The translations under genes were made by a program, and so were the position numbers. Shown in pieces: positions 21,967 through 34,593 of a stretch of 64,000 nt of DNA. The notes beneath the pieces were generated by a model, which ran no database searches, had not been told where the DNA came from, and worked only from the letters and a program-made list of their open reading frames with translations. How positions within the stretch are numbered: position 1 is the stretch's first letter; each line of letters begins with the position of its first letter. Source of the DNA: Eutrigla gurnardus (lineage: Eukaryota > Chordata > Actinopteri > Perciformes > Triglidae); contig OY741264.1 of NCBI GenBank assembly GCA_963514095.1, positions 15,884,866-15,948,865 on the forward strand, written 5' to 3'.

Positions 21967-23685
21967 AGGGTGAGAAATATCAAATCTTGGTTTCTCAAAA
22001 TCTGGACAAATACAATAAAACTACCTCATGAAAGCCTGTGGTAGGAGGGTTCACTTCCTGAATTTTGACAATCATGATATAATCACACACATCTGAAATA
22101 TTTTTGCTGCAGCTGATCTGAAGTCTTTGTGGTGGCTCCAGTCTTAAAAGCGGTCAGTTTTAGTCCACAAGTTGGGTCTCAACCAGTCAATTAGTGCACA
22201 AATGATTAAAAAACATCCTTTCAAATGATGTGCTTCTATCTTCTTTTTTGTTTGTCTGGTACGTGAGCACGGACCCAAACCCTCACGAGTTGTCATAGAA
22301 ATCACCTCATGATTAAAAAGAAGACACGTTATTTGTCTTTTAGACAGATAAGATCAACTTTTTGGTTTCCATCAGCCCCAGAATTCAAAGTCACCCCCTT
22401 TTAAAAGCTGTAAAAGGTAGAAAGTGGTAGCTGGAAGAACATCCCGACACGACTCATCAAAAAGAGTGACTTTTGTGCATCTTTCAAATCATCATCTTCT
22501 GGCTGACAGGGAAGTGATCATACCAGCCACCAGCATTCTCTCTGCATAAATAAGGTCACTCGACAACGTCTCAGTGAGTGGGAGGGAAACTCGTATATCT
22601 CTGTTGCTGCCCTAAAATCCTGCCATGAGCATCTTTGAGGAAGTTCTTTGACAATTCCACATTTAGCACACTTATACGCCCATATTGTAACATCCAACTG
22701 ATGAGTAATGCAGTCTGAATATATTGCAAGCAGCATTACTCATTATCCCATCTCTTGTCCTTTCCGTCTGTTCAGGGTGAACGTATGTGAGAATGTAACC
22801 CTCCCGGAGAATATCCATTTCACTAATTATTCATAATTTAATTATTTATTTAATTCTTACAAAGCACTGCATTTATTACTCGAACATAGGCGCTAATCAG
22901 AACTCTGATGTTTCGAGTGTGTTGTTCACTGTGAGTGAATTCAGGGAACAACAGAGTGTTTGTAGGTCATCCTAATCACCTCCCACTCTGACGCTCCAGG
23001 GCCCTGTGTTGACCATATCTGTCCGACAGGAGCACATCACCCAGGAAACAAAGGTATATGAGGTTATCAGGGTTGCCGCGTGCCATCCCACGTTTCACTG
23101 AACAACTCACAGCAAAGGAAACAAACCAAATACTTGGAGACTATTGGTCCCCATTACTCATCAGTGCATGATAATTTATTATAACTGAAGCCAGAAATGA
23201 TACATAAAAATATGTCAGAGTGAATGTTTTACGAGGCTCATGTATAGTTAATAACATAACATTTCATTGTAATGAATGTAAATATGTCATGTTCCTCTGA
23301 TTACATTTCATAGAGATTATCTGTATTTACGTCATTACTTTATAATTTGTTTGCAGTGCCAATTATTAGAAATGTAAAGTTGTATAATTTACATAATATA
23401 CATCGCAATCCAACCAGCAGAAAATGCTGTTTTTAAACACCAAATAACTGTTTGACCAAATTCAGACATCCATTAAAATGAAAAAGTATTATTTATTGGT
23501 TTCAGCCAGTAAAAACATATGCCTTTAGAATTCAACATTGCCCATGTAGCTAAGTAGATTCTATTTAAACAATTCATGTTGACACAGACCAGCATCACAG
23601 CAGACAAAGGAAGGATTGGAGTAAAAAAACAAACATTTCCACGTTTTTAAGGTCCTGTCAGCTTCTTAACAAACGACTTTCGGTT
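21967..23685. other. Unrecognised stretch with AT-rich block
   Basis: No gene seen. The interval 22822-22860 is a run of TAAT/ATTA motifs ('taattattcataatttaat'), sites that homeodomain proteins often use; this is only suggestive. Confidence 0.4.
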
Positions 23686-23689
23686 CTGA

Positions 23690-24400
23690 ACTGTAAATTG
23701 TTTAACTTGCATTCTTTAAAATGGCCATCCTCTGGTTACAAACATCGGCCTCAGTGTGATTGCATGGAAGTCTATGAGAAAATGACTTGTCAATTAAGTA
23801 ATTATCTCAGTAATATCTTGTAAACATGAGTTTATGGTCCCAATCTCTAGTTTCAAGTCTTCTTCAATCCAGCATGATGTTCATTGAGTAAATTATGGTT
23901 CATTTAGAGTCAAATAGACAGTAAAGCAGGTTATGCTTTAGTGCAATGGCGGCATAAATTAAAAAATACACTACAGAAATGCACTAATGCCTTTTTGTCA
24001 TTTTTTCTATTTTGTAGCAAATGGGGTATGCCTGTATTTCATTGTGCATCACTGTGTTGCATAATGAGAATAAATGTTAATTGAAACCTTGAGTCTTTGT
24101 GATTGACAGGTTGCTTCCACTGCATCTTCTGCTCTCATGTTGCCCATGTTTACATCCCCGAGCTTTAACCCTTTCACAGTGTGATCACTTAATTGTTACC
24201 CTTTTGGTGGCCTAAAAATGTCTTATTCAGTGTGCAGTTGTACTAAGCTATCTTTTTTTTGCCACCAGAAGTGACACAAGAGGGTGGCTCTTGTGTCACT
24301 TCTGGTGGCAACAAAAAAGATAGCAATGGTCAAAATGCAACACTTCAAAGCAGCAGGCTACAAACCAATGGGTGATGTCACGTTGACTATGTGTGCCACT
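23690..24400 (+). repeat. Dispersed repeat family X, copy A
   Basis: Blocks here match 55845-56200 (same strand) and 53400-53640 (opposite strand): 'cttcttcaatccagca' with 'gatgttcatt', 'gtaaattatggt', 'taaagcaggttatgcttta', 'tgtgattgacaggt' and, further on, 'caatgggtgatgtcacg'. This copy carries about 135 bp not present in the others between 'gcaatggcgg' and 'cttgagtctttgtg' (about 23950-24095) and a 78-bp inverted repeat. I recognise the family as common in fish genomes, but cannot name its class. No coding potential. Confidence 0.75.
24247..24324. repeat. 78-bp near-perfect hairpin
   Basis: The arm starting 'gctatctttttttt' and continuing 'gccaccagaagtgacacaag' is followed after a 5-base loop by its reverse complement, ending 'aaaaaagatagc'. 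The central 22-bp arms pair perfectly and the outer parts pair with small A/T-tract differences. Copy C of the same repeat has only the right-hand arm sequence, so the left arm is a secondary inverted duplication. Confidence 0.92.
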
Positions 24401-25920
24401 GACACTGATAAGTGGCCTATTGCAAGAACAGACACAGCATGAGTGTTTGGCTGATTTTATTGCAATTACATTTAATGGGTTGTTAGTTGCTTCTGTTGCC
24501 AGCTTACTGTCAATAAATCAAAACACACACTCGGTGGTTATTGAACTAATGGAAAACAGCACATCAGTCCAATGTTTGCATGACAAAATATGTTGAAAAC
24601 ATTAGTAAAAATTACGATGTAGTCTTACATATAAGTATATTTGAGAAAGATCAAGGCTATAATTAACCCACTACAATGTCATAAGCATTTCACACACAGA
24701 CTGTAAAGCATGTTCAAGGCTGAAGCTAAAATTCAATATCCCAATGACATCTCACTTTCCATTGGCTGAAGGAGGTGAATCTTTGTTTACACTCATTAGT
24801 CAGTAATGATTAACGATGGAGAACTCATGGCTTAGAGTATGGTTTCATTATTCATTGCACAAATGTAACACATCTAAAAAATTGTCGGCCCACAGCTAAT
24901 AGAGATTAAGTCACTCGGCTATTGTGGCAACCTGGTACATCTGAAAGTGGATAACTGAGACTCAAGTCCGCTTCCGCTTAGCTCACCCTGCTGTGATCCA
25001 AGATTATCCACCTTGCAGATTTGAGAATTTAACCCACTTAACCCTAGGCTAACCAGCAGTGAAAAGGGGGGCTGTAAGCCGCCTAGAAAGAATGTGTTGT
25101 GGATTTACAATGTGACTGGTGCTGATGGTAAATAAAAGCCCCCTGAAAGTAATGATGCTGACTCCGTTTGCCAGTGCGCTAACATCCAACGCCGGCCTCC
25201 AGCTTTGACAAGCTCACCAAGGCTCCAGGGACCTCCGTTTCACAGTCTCTGTCTAGAATAGATATGCTGTGTCATAGCATCAGCATCACTCAAATCATGA
25301 GGTTTTATATTTATTTATTTTTTCAGTATTATAAACATCCTCTGCATCCATGTCAGTGGGTATATCTGCCTCTCCATCTGTATGGTTTGGAGCAATATCA
25401 TGTTTGTGTTTGTGTCTCACTCATCTGCGTCGAGTGATGTGAAATGGCAAGTCGTCAGACCGATAATCTGCTGTGGGCGAGGAGAGTCTGTCATTACAGA
25501 GGAGCCCAGTTGTTCCCTGTGTGTATATGTGTGTGTCTTGTTTGCGTGAATGCACATGAGTGAGTGTACATGTAAGGACAACAGGGTTTAGATTCACCCA
25601 ACAAAGCTCAAGTGCAAACTATAACCACGGGCCCAGCTGGAGCCCTGCGAGCATTCAGACGCATGCACAAAGCACACTGTACAAACGCAGCTGGTCTACA
25701 GACAATTTACAGCTTCTTCAGCTGTACGTGTGGTTGCAACGCAATACATAGCTGATCAAATTTGAATTATCTGCTTTAAATGATACGCAATGTGAAGAAA
25801 TACTTGAAATTACCATGACTTGGTTTGGGGGAAAAAAACATCATCACGTGTTGTTTTTTTCTGTTGTTTTGTTTTTCTGCTGGCTTGCTTGGTTCTGTTC
25901 TTTTTTGTTTTGATTTCATT
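24401..25920. other. Unrecognised stretch
   Basis: No gene or element could be supported. Confidence 0.5.
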
Positions 25921-25928
25921 TTTTTTTT

Positions 25929-25975
25929 TTATAAAGCGTCTTTGACCACATGGAAAAGCGCTATATAAAACTTGT

Positions 25976-26022
<47 letters not shown>

Positions 26023-26024
26023 AT
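25929..26024 (+). mobile_element. LINE/SINE 3' tail with (ATT)n
   Basis: The sequence 'ataaagcgtctttgacc' then 'aaaagcgctatataaaact' is the conserved 3' tail of L2-type LINEs and their SINEs, and it is followed by an (ATT)n microsatellite (25978-26024) that forms the usual terminal repeat. Only the tail remains. Confidence 0.65.
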
Positions 26025-26049
26025 AAGTAGTAGTAGTTGTAGTTGTAGT

Positions 26050-26190
26050 ATTAATACAAGTATGTTAACTTAAGTTTAGGCAACAAAACGACTTATGTTT
26101 AGGAAAGTCATCGCAAACGTAGCTTCACTATAACTCAACTCAATTTTGGGATACGATACTCTCAAACACGGGTCGCTCTCGTGGTTGAAA
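26050..26190. repeat. Degenerate dispersed repeat
   Basis: The motif 'aagtttaggcaacaaaacga' followed by 'cttatgtttaggaaagtcat' resembles a GTTTAGG-rich repeat frequent in fish genomes. Ends are not defined. Confidence 0.4.
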
Positions 26191-27061
26191 TGAATTGTTT
26201 GACCCATCCAACTCTGCTCACATTACGTGCCAATACCATGTAATAAGCTACATATCATGGTCATTTCTTATTATAGTGCAAAATTTTTCTGTAATTGTGT
26301 ATTGAAATAATACTGAATCAAAGTGAATGAGTGAACACACTGAGCTCATCAATAATCTGTCATGTTTGTGTCCACATTTTGATTCCATTTTTTTCATGTA
26401 CTTTTCAGTCAAAACATCCCCATGTGACATATTTATCCTCGAAATCTGTGATTAAAACCCTAAACAATCATGTACATGTAACTACATGTTTTAGTATTAA
26501 TATCAATTTAGTTCTTCTGGATGGATGAATATAAGAAACTTGAGCTATATTTTGGGAAGGTTTACCTTTTTTGTGGCAAATTCTAGTGGCATAGCTGAGG
26601 ACAGAAGCCTAATTCTTTGTTTGCGAGTCATGTTTACATTTGACAGATGACTTGACTGCAACAGTAAGTTAATGGCTTATAAACGGGTGGAAGTTACAAA
26701 TAACATTTACTCTTGATTCTGCAAAAAGCAGTTTTTTTGTCTTTTTTTCTATTTTTACTCAAGATCTTTTACAAGTATCTTACTTTGCCTTCAAAGCTGT
26801 CATTATTACAACATGTAACCAAAAACATAACTGTCACAATATTAAGATACAATACTGATTACTTTCCGTTACTTCTAGATTACCTTACTACAATACTAAT
26901 TACGCAAATAAAGACAACAGAAAAGACACATGCTGATTTTTCCCCATTAGTTTTTATGTAAAGCATAAAAGGGGAACAACATGACAATTTCTGCCTTCTA
27001 ACTGTGAAAATGCTGTCATCATGCAAGGATTTATCCAATCACTTGGCACATCAGTGTTACC
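26191..27061. other. Unrecognised stretch
   Basis: No gene or element could be supported. Confidence 0.5.
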
Positions 27062-27541
27062 AGATTTGAACTATCCATCCATCCATTTTCTACCGCTTAT
27101 CCTGTATTCAGGGTCACGGGGGGGCTGGAGCCGATCCCAGCTATCATTGGGCGAAGGCAGGGTACACCCTGGACAGGACGCCAGTCTATCGCAGGGCCGA
27201 CATGTAGAGACAAACAACCATTCACGCTCACATTCACACCTACGGGCAATTTAGAGTCACCAATGAACCTATCCCCATCCTGCATGTCTTTGGACTGTGA
27301 GAGGAAGCCGGAGAACCCGGAGAGAACCCACGCTTACACGGGGAGAACATGCAAACTCCACACAGAAGGAACCCGGGCAGACCCGGGAATCGAACCCAGG
27401 ACCCTCTTGCTGTGAGGCGAGAGTGCTACCCACTACACCACCGTGCAGCCTAAGAGATCGCCGGGCCGGGAGTCGAACCCCTGATCTCCGCGCCGAGGCC
27501 GAGCCTCCGTACATGGGGCGGCTGCCTTAGATTTGAACTAT
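27062..27541 (-). mobile_element. RTE-tailed tRNA SINE, copy 2, with two tRNA-like heads (element 27075-27528)
   Basis: The 13-mer 'agatttgaactat' occurs at 27062-27074 and 27529-27541 and brackets the whole element. The minus strand first reads a tRNA-like unit (about 27528-27453) with B box 'gggttcgactccc', then a second tRNA-like unit (about 27450-27380) beginning 'ctgcacggtggtgtagtgg' with B box 'gggttcgattccc', then the same body and (GGAT)n-type tail as copy 1. The target duplication encloses both heads, so the dimer moved as one unit. Copy 1 lacks the outer head. It lacks the 114-bp tandem duplication of copy 1. Confidence 0.88.
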
Positions 27542-29058
27542 TTATGTTTATTATGTTTTTATATCTATTATGTTTGCTAGCAGAGATTCAAAGTGGTTCG
27601 CTCATTTCCTCCAAACTGTCTTTTCACCCTGGGGTGCCTCTTGGCAAGAAGAATAGTCTTGATGAACTGGAAAATGTGCAAACTATCCTGATTTGTGGTT
27701 GAGGAGGTTCCCCTCTTCTCCTACTAAATAAAACTGTTAAAAAAAAAATGTTAAAAAAGTAAATCTCCACCATAGTGAAAGCTTTTTTTTCAGTCAATAA
27801 TGTGCACCACCTCGCATAGCTCAACCTGAAGGCTACCTCGATGAGCTGCTGCAGTGAAGTGTAATGTGTGTGTGTGTGTGTGTGTGTGTGCATCTACATA
27901 GTCCATTGTTCTTTATATTTAAATGTATTTAAACATTTATAATCCTGCTTGTAATCCCTGTTTTTACTAAATGTATCTATGATTTGATTACGTCTGTTTC
28001 TAAAATTGACACAGACGAGAGTTACTTTTTTGTGCATTTTAGTTGCCAAATTTAATCTTCAAACTGTGAAGACTCTCCTTTGCTTTAATGAGTGTGATTC
28101 TGGGTTGCAGTCTCTTTGTAGATTTTATTGCCCATACATTTCTTTGTTGTCTGCTTTGGTAATGCTTCCGCTATTGACTCTACAGGAAGTGTCAGGCTTT
28201 TCAATTTATGTGCCTTAATAAGGCTTTTTGCACCCACTGAGAGGTCCACAGATTTTTTATGTGTCAGACATTTTTAGTTTAAGTGTCTGAGTTTTCTCTC
28301 TTTTCTGTGTAATTCCAGTAAAGCTACAGAGAGGAAGGCAGCTGCATATTTATAATTGATAATGAGTTGTATGCAGAGGTTTTTAAAGCCGTTTAAAGTC
28401 AAGTACTTTTACTGTAGTCAAATCTATAAAACTTACAAAACTTTCAAGCAAGGAATCTCTGTGAGTCCCTGTGTGTATGTGGGGAGGGGGAAGGTAGTGT
28501 TTGGTGTCATTCGAACTCACGTCACTTCCAATATGAATACACTTTCAATAAACAAGCAAACAACACTTTGTGCTCCTGCTCAATGACTGCAGTTCACTTT
28601 TGCTGCTGGATGAACTAACGTTTCAATGGGACATTTCTTCACTTTCCTGGAGACGACTGATGAGCAGTGCACAACAATGGCGCAAACACCACTAACAGCC
28701 GACTAAATAACCCATTCAGAACCGCCATGTGCTCTGAGTAGCCACATCCCAAACATGCTTTGAGTGGTCAAAAACCTAGAGAAGTGCAGGTCCATTTACC
28801 ACGAAACACTACTTTAACTTAAGTATAATATTTCAGTACTCTTTCCATCCCTTTCTTGTATGGGCTGGGTACTTGTTATGTCCTGGTACACAGTAACTGA
28901 GTACCCGTTACTGTGTACCAGGACAGGAGGAATCTGGTGCACACGCACTGATGAGTACTCGATGGGAGGGAGTGGAGGAGCTTGGTGGTAGAGGGGGAGG
29001 GGCATTGAGTGTTGTAAACATCGAAATTTGACTGAGTCAACTCGATCTGCCAGACTTG
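27542..29058. other. Unrecognised stretch with TG repeat and hairpin
   Basis: No gene seen. A (TG)n tract spans 27865-27890. A perfect inverted repeat lies at 28880-28924. Confidence 0.5.
28880..28924. repeat. Perfect 18-bp hairpin
   Basis: 'gtcctggtacacagtaac' (28880-28897) is followed after 9 bases by its exact reverse complement (28907-28924). No T-run or gene context makes it a terminator. Confidence 0.9.
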
Positions 29059-29209
29059 CCGAATGCAGTTTTTTTTTTTTTCCAAATCTTTTTATTAATT
29101 CACAGTTGCAGTGGACAGTACATTCGGAAAAAGTCACATCTTCATTTTTTCATTTTCTATATAACCCAACACCCACCCTACCCTTCCCGGAGACCTATAC
29201 ATCCGGGCC

Positions 29210-29264
29210 AAAAAAAAAAAAAAAAAAAAATAATAATAATAATAATAATAATAATAAACAATAG

Positions 29265-29298
<34 letters not shown>

Positions 29299-29400
29299 GT
29301 AAGATTAGAATAAAAAAAATAAATAATAAAAAAATAAATAAAAAAATAAATAAATTAAGAATATAAAATAAGTAAATACATTGAAAAAAAAACATTCATT
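29210..29400. repeat. A-rich (TAA)n/(AAAT)n low-complexity tract
   Basis: An A-run (29210-29230), then (TAA)n at 29231-29300 with a small interruption, then AAATA-type repeats. It is part of the L1 3' region. Confidence 0.95.
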
Positions 29401-29551
29401 CAACATACATTGTTGTTTGCTGCCTGCGTCTCTGCATGTCAGGTTAGCCAGTTAGCCGGTCGGCCAATCTATGTGTGAGGAGTCATCTCTAAGGGGAGGG
29501 GGAGGGTCGATGTATCAGTAAGGTGTGAGTGTAGTCAGGGGTCAATTCAAG

Positions 29552-32500
29552 TCAGGGGGACGTTTCAGTGGCAGGGAGTTTGTCGACATAGTCAAGTAGG
29601 GGTTTCCAGTGTGAATAAAACTTCTCAGGACGGCCTCTAAGACTGAATTTGATTTTCTCCAGTTTCAGTAAAAATAATAAATCTTGTAGCCAGGATTTAA
29701 AGGAAGGTGGCTGGGAGGATTTCCATAAGAAAAGAATCTTTCTGGCTATAAGGCTATAACATTATCCTGCAAGGATGTGGTTACAAGTTCATCAGGAGAC
29801 AATCCAAAAATGGCTATCTGTGGCGATGGACTAACAGATATTCCAAGGACGTCAGAAATAGTTTTAAAGAACAATTTCCAATAGTTAGATCATTTGGAGC
29901 ATGTCCAGAACATGTGTGTTAAATTGCAGGGCGTCTGAGAACATTTGTCACAAGCTTCAGGAGTCTTGTCTGGGTAAAGTTTGAAGAGTTTGTCTCTGCT
30001 ATAGTGCAGCCTAAAGAGTACTTTAAATTGGATGACAGAGAGTCTCGCACAACTAGAAGAGGAGTTCACAGCTTCCAACGCTTTTTTCCATAGAGCATCA
30101 GAGATACTTATCTGGAGTTCAGTTTCCCAGTCGGCCCTGCACTTATTTACAGATGTATCATTTATTGGTGATAAGAGATTATAGAGAAATGAGACATGAC
30201 CCTTAGGCAAAGATTTAGCCTGGAGTACTAAGTCTATACCGCTGCGGGGTGGGGCTTGGGGGAACTGAGGAGAATGAGTTTGTGCGAAGTCGCGGAGTTG
30301 GAAGAAGCGAAAAAAGTCTGTGCTACCTAGTCCGAAGGTTGAGCGTAGTTGGTTGAAACTGGCGAACAGTCCATCTATGTACAAGTCTCCCAGACATTTC
30401 AGGCCTTTGTTTTCCAGAGCTGCAAAGCGCGAGTCAAGCTTGGCTGGTACAAATAAATAATTATTACAAAGAGGTGTAGTTTGGGGGAGGGAGAGCCATC
30501 CAAACCGCTTCCTGATTTGAGTCCAAATTTTTAATGTATGAGTTACAATGGGGTTGGATGTGAAATTTGCAGGAGAGATGGGGAGGGTGCTACATGCTAG
30601 AGCCTGGAGGGACGTGGAACAAGAGTTTGCTTCTAACTGGCACCAACTATGTTGAGGTGCGGTGAACCAGAGCAAATTTTTTTGTGCGTTAGCTGCCCAA
30701 TAATACCCTAGGAAGTTGGGCAATCCTAGACCACCCAGTGATCTGCCCCTCTGAAGTAAGGATTTATTCGCTCTGGCCCGTTTACCTGCCCAAATGAAAG
30801 TGGATATAATGCTGTTGATAAGATTGAAATATGATCGAGGGAGGTAGATTGGCAAGCATTGGAAGAGATAAAGGTACCTTGGTAAGATGTTCATTTTTAC
30901 AGTTTGCACTCTACCCGCTAAAGACAGTGGTAAACGGTTCCATTTCTGAAGATCTTGTTTGACTGCTTCCGTCAGTGCTGAGAAGTTCCGTTCTTTCAGT
31001 GTGCGCATAGATCGTGTTACCATTATGCCTAGGTATTTTATGCCCACCGCTGTGGTCTTGAATGGTATAAGGTGAGTTGGGATTTCAGTAGCCAATTGAT
31101 TTATCGCGAAACACTCACTTTTGGAGATGTTCAATTTATACCCAGAGAATATGCTAAACGAGTCCAGAATTGAGAGAATCGGTGGAAGGCTTGACAGGGG
31201 ATCGCTTACATACAGGAGTAGGTCATCAGCGTACAGCGAGACCCGATGCTCCTCTCCATGTCTCCTTATTCCTTTGAATCTTCCTTCTGATTTCAATGCT
31301 ATGGACAACGGCTCAATGGCAAGAGCGAACAACAGTGGAGAAAGGGGGCACCCTTGGCGTGTGCCACGGAAAAGGGGGAAAGGATCAGAGCGCTGTGTGT
31401 TCGTACATACTGACGCCTGCGGAGAGGAGTACAACAATTTAATCCAGGAAATAAAACAGGAGCTGAACCCAAATCGCCGCAAGGAAGAAAAGAGGTAGGG
31501 CCATTCCACCCTATCGAAGGCCTTCTCGGCGTCAAGAGATATAACCACTTCCGGATCTATAGGGGAGGATGGAGTATGGATGACGCCGAGAAGCCTTCTG
31601 ACATTGGAAAAGGAGTGTCTCCCACCAATAAACCCTGTTTGATCCTCCAAGATGATTAAAGGCATAATGGGTCCCAAGCGACAAGCTAAAATTTTCGCAA
31701 GTATTTTCACGTCGACAGGTAGAAGGGAAATCGGCCTGTACGATGCACAGTTTAAAGGGTCCTTATCTTTTTTATGGATGAGGGAAATAGAGGCTTGCAA
31801 TAAAGTGGCTGGTAGAGAGCCATGGCTGTGTGAATAGCTAAACATCTCTAGAAGTAAAGGGGCCAACTGATTAGAGAATCGCTTATAAAACTCAACGGGG
31901 TACCCGTCAGGGCCCGGTGATTTGCCACTATTCATTGAGCTTATTGCTTTTTTTATCTCAGCAAGTGTTAAAGGAGCATCTAGTGTCTGATTGTCGTTAG
32001 GTGAAATAGTTGGTAAGTCTAGTTTTTGAAAGAAGGCGTCCATTTGGGTTTCATCGCCGGGGGATTCAGATTCATACAATTGACGATAAAACGAATTAAA
32101 TGAGGTATTAATTTTAATTGGGTCGGTCACTACCGTGCCTGATTCGTCTCTGATCTGGACAATTTGGTTGGACGCTTGTCTGGCTTTTAGCTGGTGTGCT
32201 AGAAGGCGCCCAGCCTTGTCACCGTGTTCATACAGCGTTCCATGGGAGCGCAGAAGTAGTCTTTCAGCTTCTGTTGAAAGGAGTAAGTCGAGTTCTGTCT
32301 TAAGTCTAAGTCTCTCTTTATACAAGTCCGGAGTATATGTTGTTGCTAGCGATCTGTCCAAATCAGCAATTCATTTTTCTAGTTCTTCTTTACGCTTTCT
32401 GCATTGTTTATTAGCATAAGATGCATATGAAATGATCTTGCCTCTGAGAAAAGCCTTCAGGGTATCCCACAGTAAAGATGGGGAGGTCTCTTTATTTTTG

Positions 32501-33357
32501 TTGGTGTCGCAAAAGACAGTGATGGAATCAGAAATATAATTACAAAACTTTTCTTCTCTAAGTAAGAGAGGGTCAAGACGCCAAAACCTAAAATGTTTGG
32601 GTTTTAGGTCAAAACGGAGATCTAGTACTACCGCTGAGTGGTCCGAAACTGTTATGGGTAGATATTGTACAGAGATAAGTGATGAGATAAGATTTTTATC
32701 CACCAGGAAGTAATCAATACGGGAAAAAGAACGATGGGCGTGCGAGAAAAAGGAATATTGACGGGTAGATGGGTACATGAATCTCCAGGGATCAATATAG
32801 CCAAATTGGTCCATGAAGGTGGACAAAGTTTGTGACATCTTTGAGGGCGGGATAATTCAGGAGCTCGATCTATCGAGAACTGGGTCAATGACACAATTCA
32901 AATCCCGCCAAGAATCAAAGTATGGGAGTCCGGGTTGGGGATTAGAGACGATACTGAATTAAAGAAACTATGATCATCCCAATTCGGGGCGTAGATTGAT
33001 GCCAAGACCACAGGCTTCTGGCATAAAATACCAGAGACAATTGTATAACGTCCCTCTGGGTCTGTGATAATATTACAGGAGGTGAATTGAACGTTTTTTT
33101 TTTATTAATATGGCAGTACCCCTTGTTTTACAATTAAATTGGGAGTGAAAAATGTGTCCTATCCATGGCCGGCTCAACTTTCCATGTTCAGACTTTAACA
33201 GGTGTGTCTCCTGAAGAAGTATCACATCGGCGTTCAGATTTTTGATATGAGTCATAATCTTTGTTCGTTTTAATGCAGCATTCAAGCCCCCCGTGTTCAA
33301 AGAGATGAACCTTACCATTTGCCCACCGGCAGTCCCTCCGTCTAATGAACCAGTCAT
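29552..33357 (-). pseudogene. L1-type ORF2: endonuclease-reverse transcriptase
   Basis: Endonuclease N-terminus: MVRFISLNTGGLNAALKR and VILLQETHL (33240-33320); the frame shifts at a 10-T tract (33094-33103). The endonuclease C-terminus SRIDYFLVDK and TVSDHSAVVLDL follow at 32640-32730. Reverse transcriptase: SGKSPGPDGYPVEFYK, SYRPISLLPVDVKILAKIL, SLDAEKAFDRVEW, GTRQGCPLSPLLFALAIEPL and SLYADDLLLYV (YADD at 31222-31233, both Asp kept). The C-terminal zinc motif is C-x2-C-x8-H-x4-C (CDKC to FWTC, just before 29890). In-frame TGA stops are at 32857-32859, 32371-32373 and 29890-29892; after the last the homology continues (SNYWKLFFKTISDVLGIS), shifts frame near 29750 and ends at 29552. The total is close to 1,270 codons, normal for the family. 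It nicked DNA and copied its own RNA. Confidence 0.93.
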
Positions 33358-34026
33358 GTTACAGCGAATGGAAGAAAAGGTGTCAGGCCGATTCTAAGAC
33401 GCAGGCAGCAGAAAAGGAGTGAAATCACAACAAATGATATCAAAAACTTAACAAAACATAAAGCAATGCTACTTGTCCGTACAAAACCAACAAGAAAGGT
33501 CTCTTTACCAGCCCCAAATCCCCCACCCCATCTGTGAGGAGACCTGGATCCCTGGCCTTGTCCCTTCCCACCCCCTTCCCAATCCCTAGAAATGTCATCA
33601 ACATCTGAACTAGCTTTCTCATACTTCCCTTTCTGAAGCATCTTACCTCAAAGAGTCATCTCAGAACCCTTAACTCAACAGGTATAATACATTTTACATA
33701 ACCCTTTGAACCTTTAACAAAATACAGAAATGTACCCTTCCAACATTACATGAAAAATATATAAAGAATAAGATATTCTGTATATGGAATATTACATAGT
33801 AAACTATGACCCAAGTACAGTATTAATTATTTACCATTACTGTAATAGGTACATTTTCAGAGCAGAACAAAACAAACCAAGTCCTACGCTTGGTTAAGCT
33901 CAGCATTAATCAAGAACTTACAATCACTTTACATTTTTCACCTAAATAAAGACTATTAGCTCTGTAAGAATTGCAGCTTTAGGAGAGTAAAAACAGAATG
34001 AACTCTCGCACATTTAGATGTCCCAT

Positions 34027-34593
34027 TTAAAGGAAAACACCACCGCATTTCCATACTGAACTATGTTCTGCTCTGATCTTAGACGAGGTGATACATACCT
34101 CCCTCTCCTCTGTGCGTGCACTCAATGGCTCTTGCGCGCACTCCGCGCAGCGCTAATTTGCTAGCATGTAGCTTGTCCCAGTATATTCCTTAGGATCCAA
34201 AGGGGGGTGAAGTAAGAAGCGACCAAGCACTTCCACGTTGTCCCTATTTAAATACGGTTACGCTTCCAGTTGTTATTCCGCCATACTTTATAGTTATCCT
34301 TGTTATCCGCTTAGAAAAATTAGCATGTTTCATTTTGTGTAACCAAATTTGGGTCGTGTAACTACTCATGTAACCGTATTTAAATAGGGACAACGTGGAA
34401 GTGCTTGGTCGCTTCTAACTTCACCCCCCTTTGGATCCTAAGGACAAGCTACATGCTAGCAAATTAGCGCTGCGCGGAGTGCGCGCAAGAGCCATTGAGT
34501 GCACGCACAGAGGAGAGGGAGGTATGTATCACCTCGTCTAAGATCAGAGCAGAACATAGTTCAGTATGGAAATGCGGTGGTGTTTTCCTTTAA
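34027..34593. mobile_element. TTAA fold-back MITE in the L1 spacer (element 34031-34589)
   Basis: TTAA is present at 34027-34030 and 34590-34593. The 230-bp left arm (34031-34260) starts 'aggaaaacaccaccgcattt', and the 219-bp right arm (34371-34589) is its reverse complement, ending 'tggtgttttcct'. The arms differ by an 11-bp insertion in the left arm near 34181 and very few substitutions. About 110 bp of unrelated spacer lies between. TTAA target duplication points to the piggyBac or Kolobok superfamilies. There is no coding capacity. I recognise similar hairpin repeats from other fish transcripts. Because it lies inside the L1, it inserted after it. Confidence 0.88.

Noticed and set aside
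29195..29395. Frames of poly-Leu/Ile/Asn/Lys
   Set aside because: Pure translation of the A-rich and (TAA)n tract in the L1 3' region.
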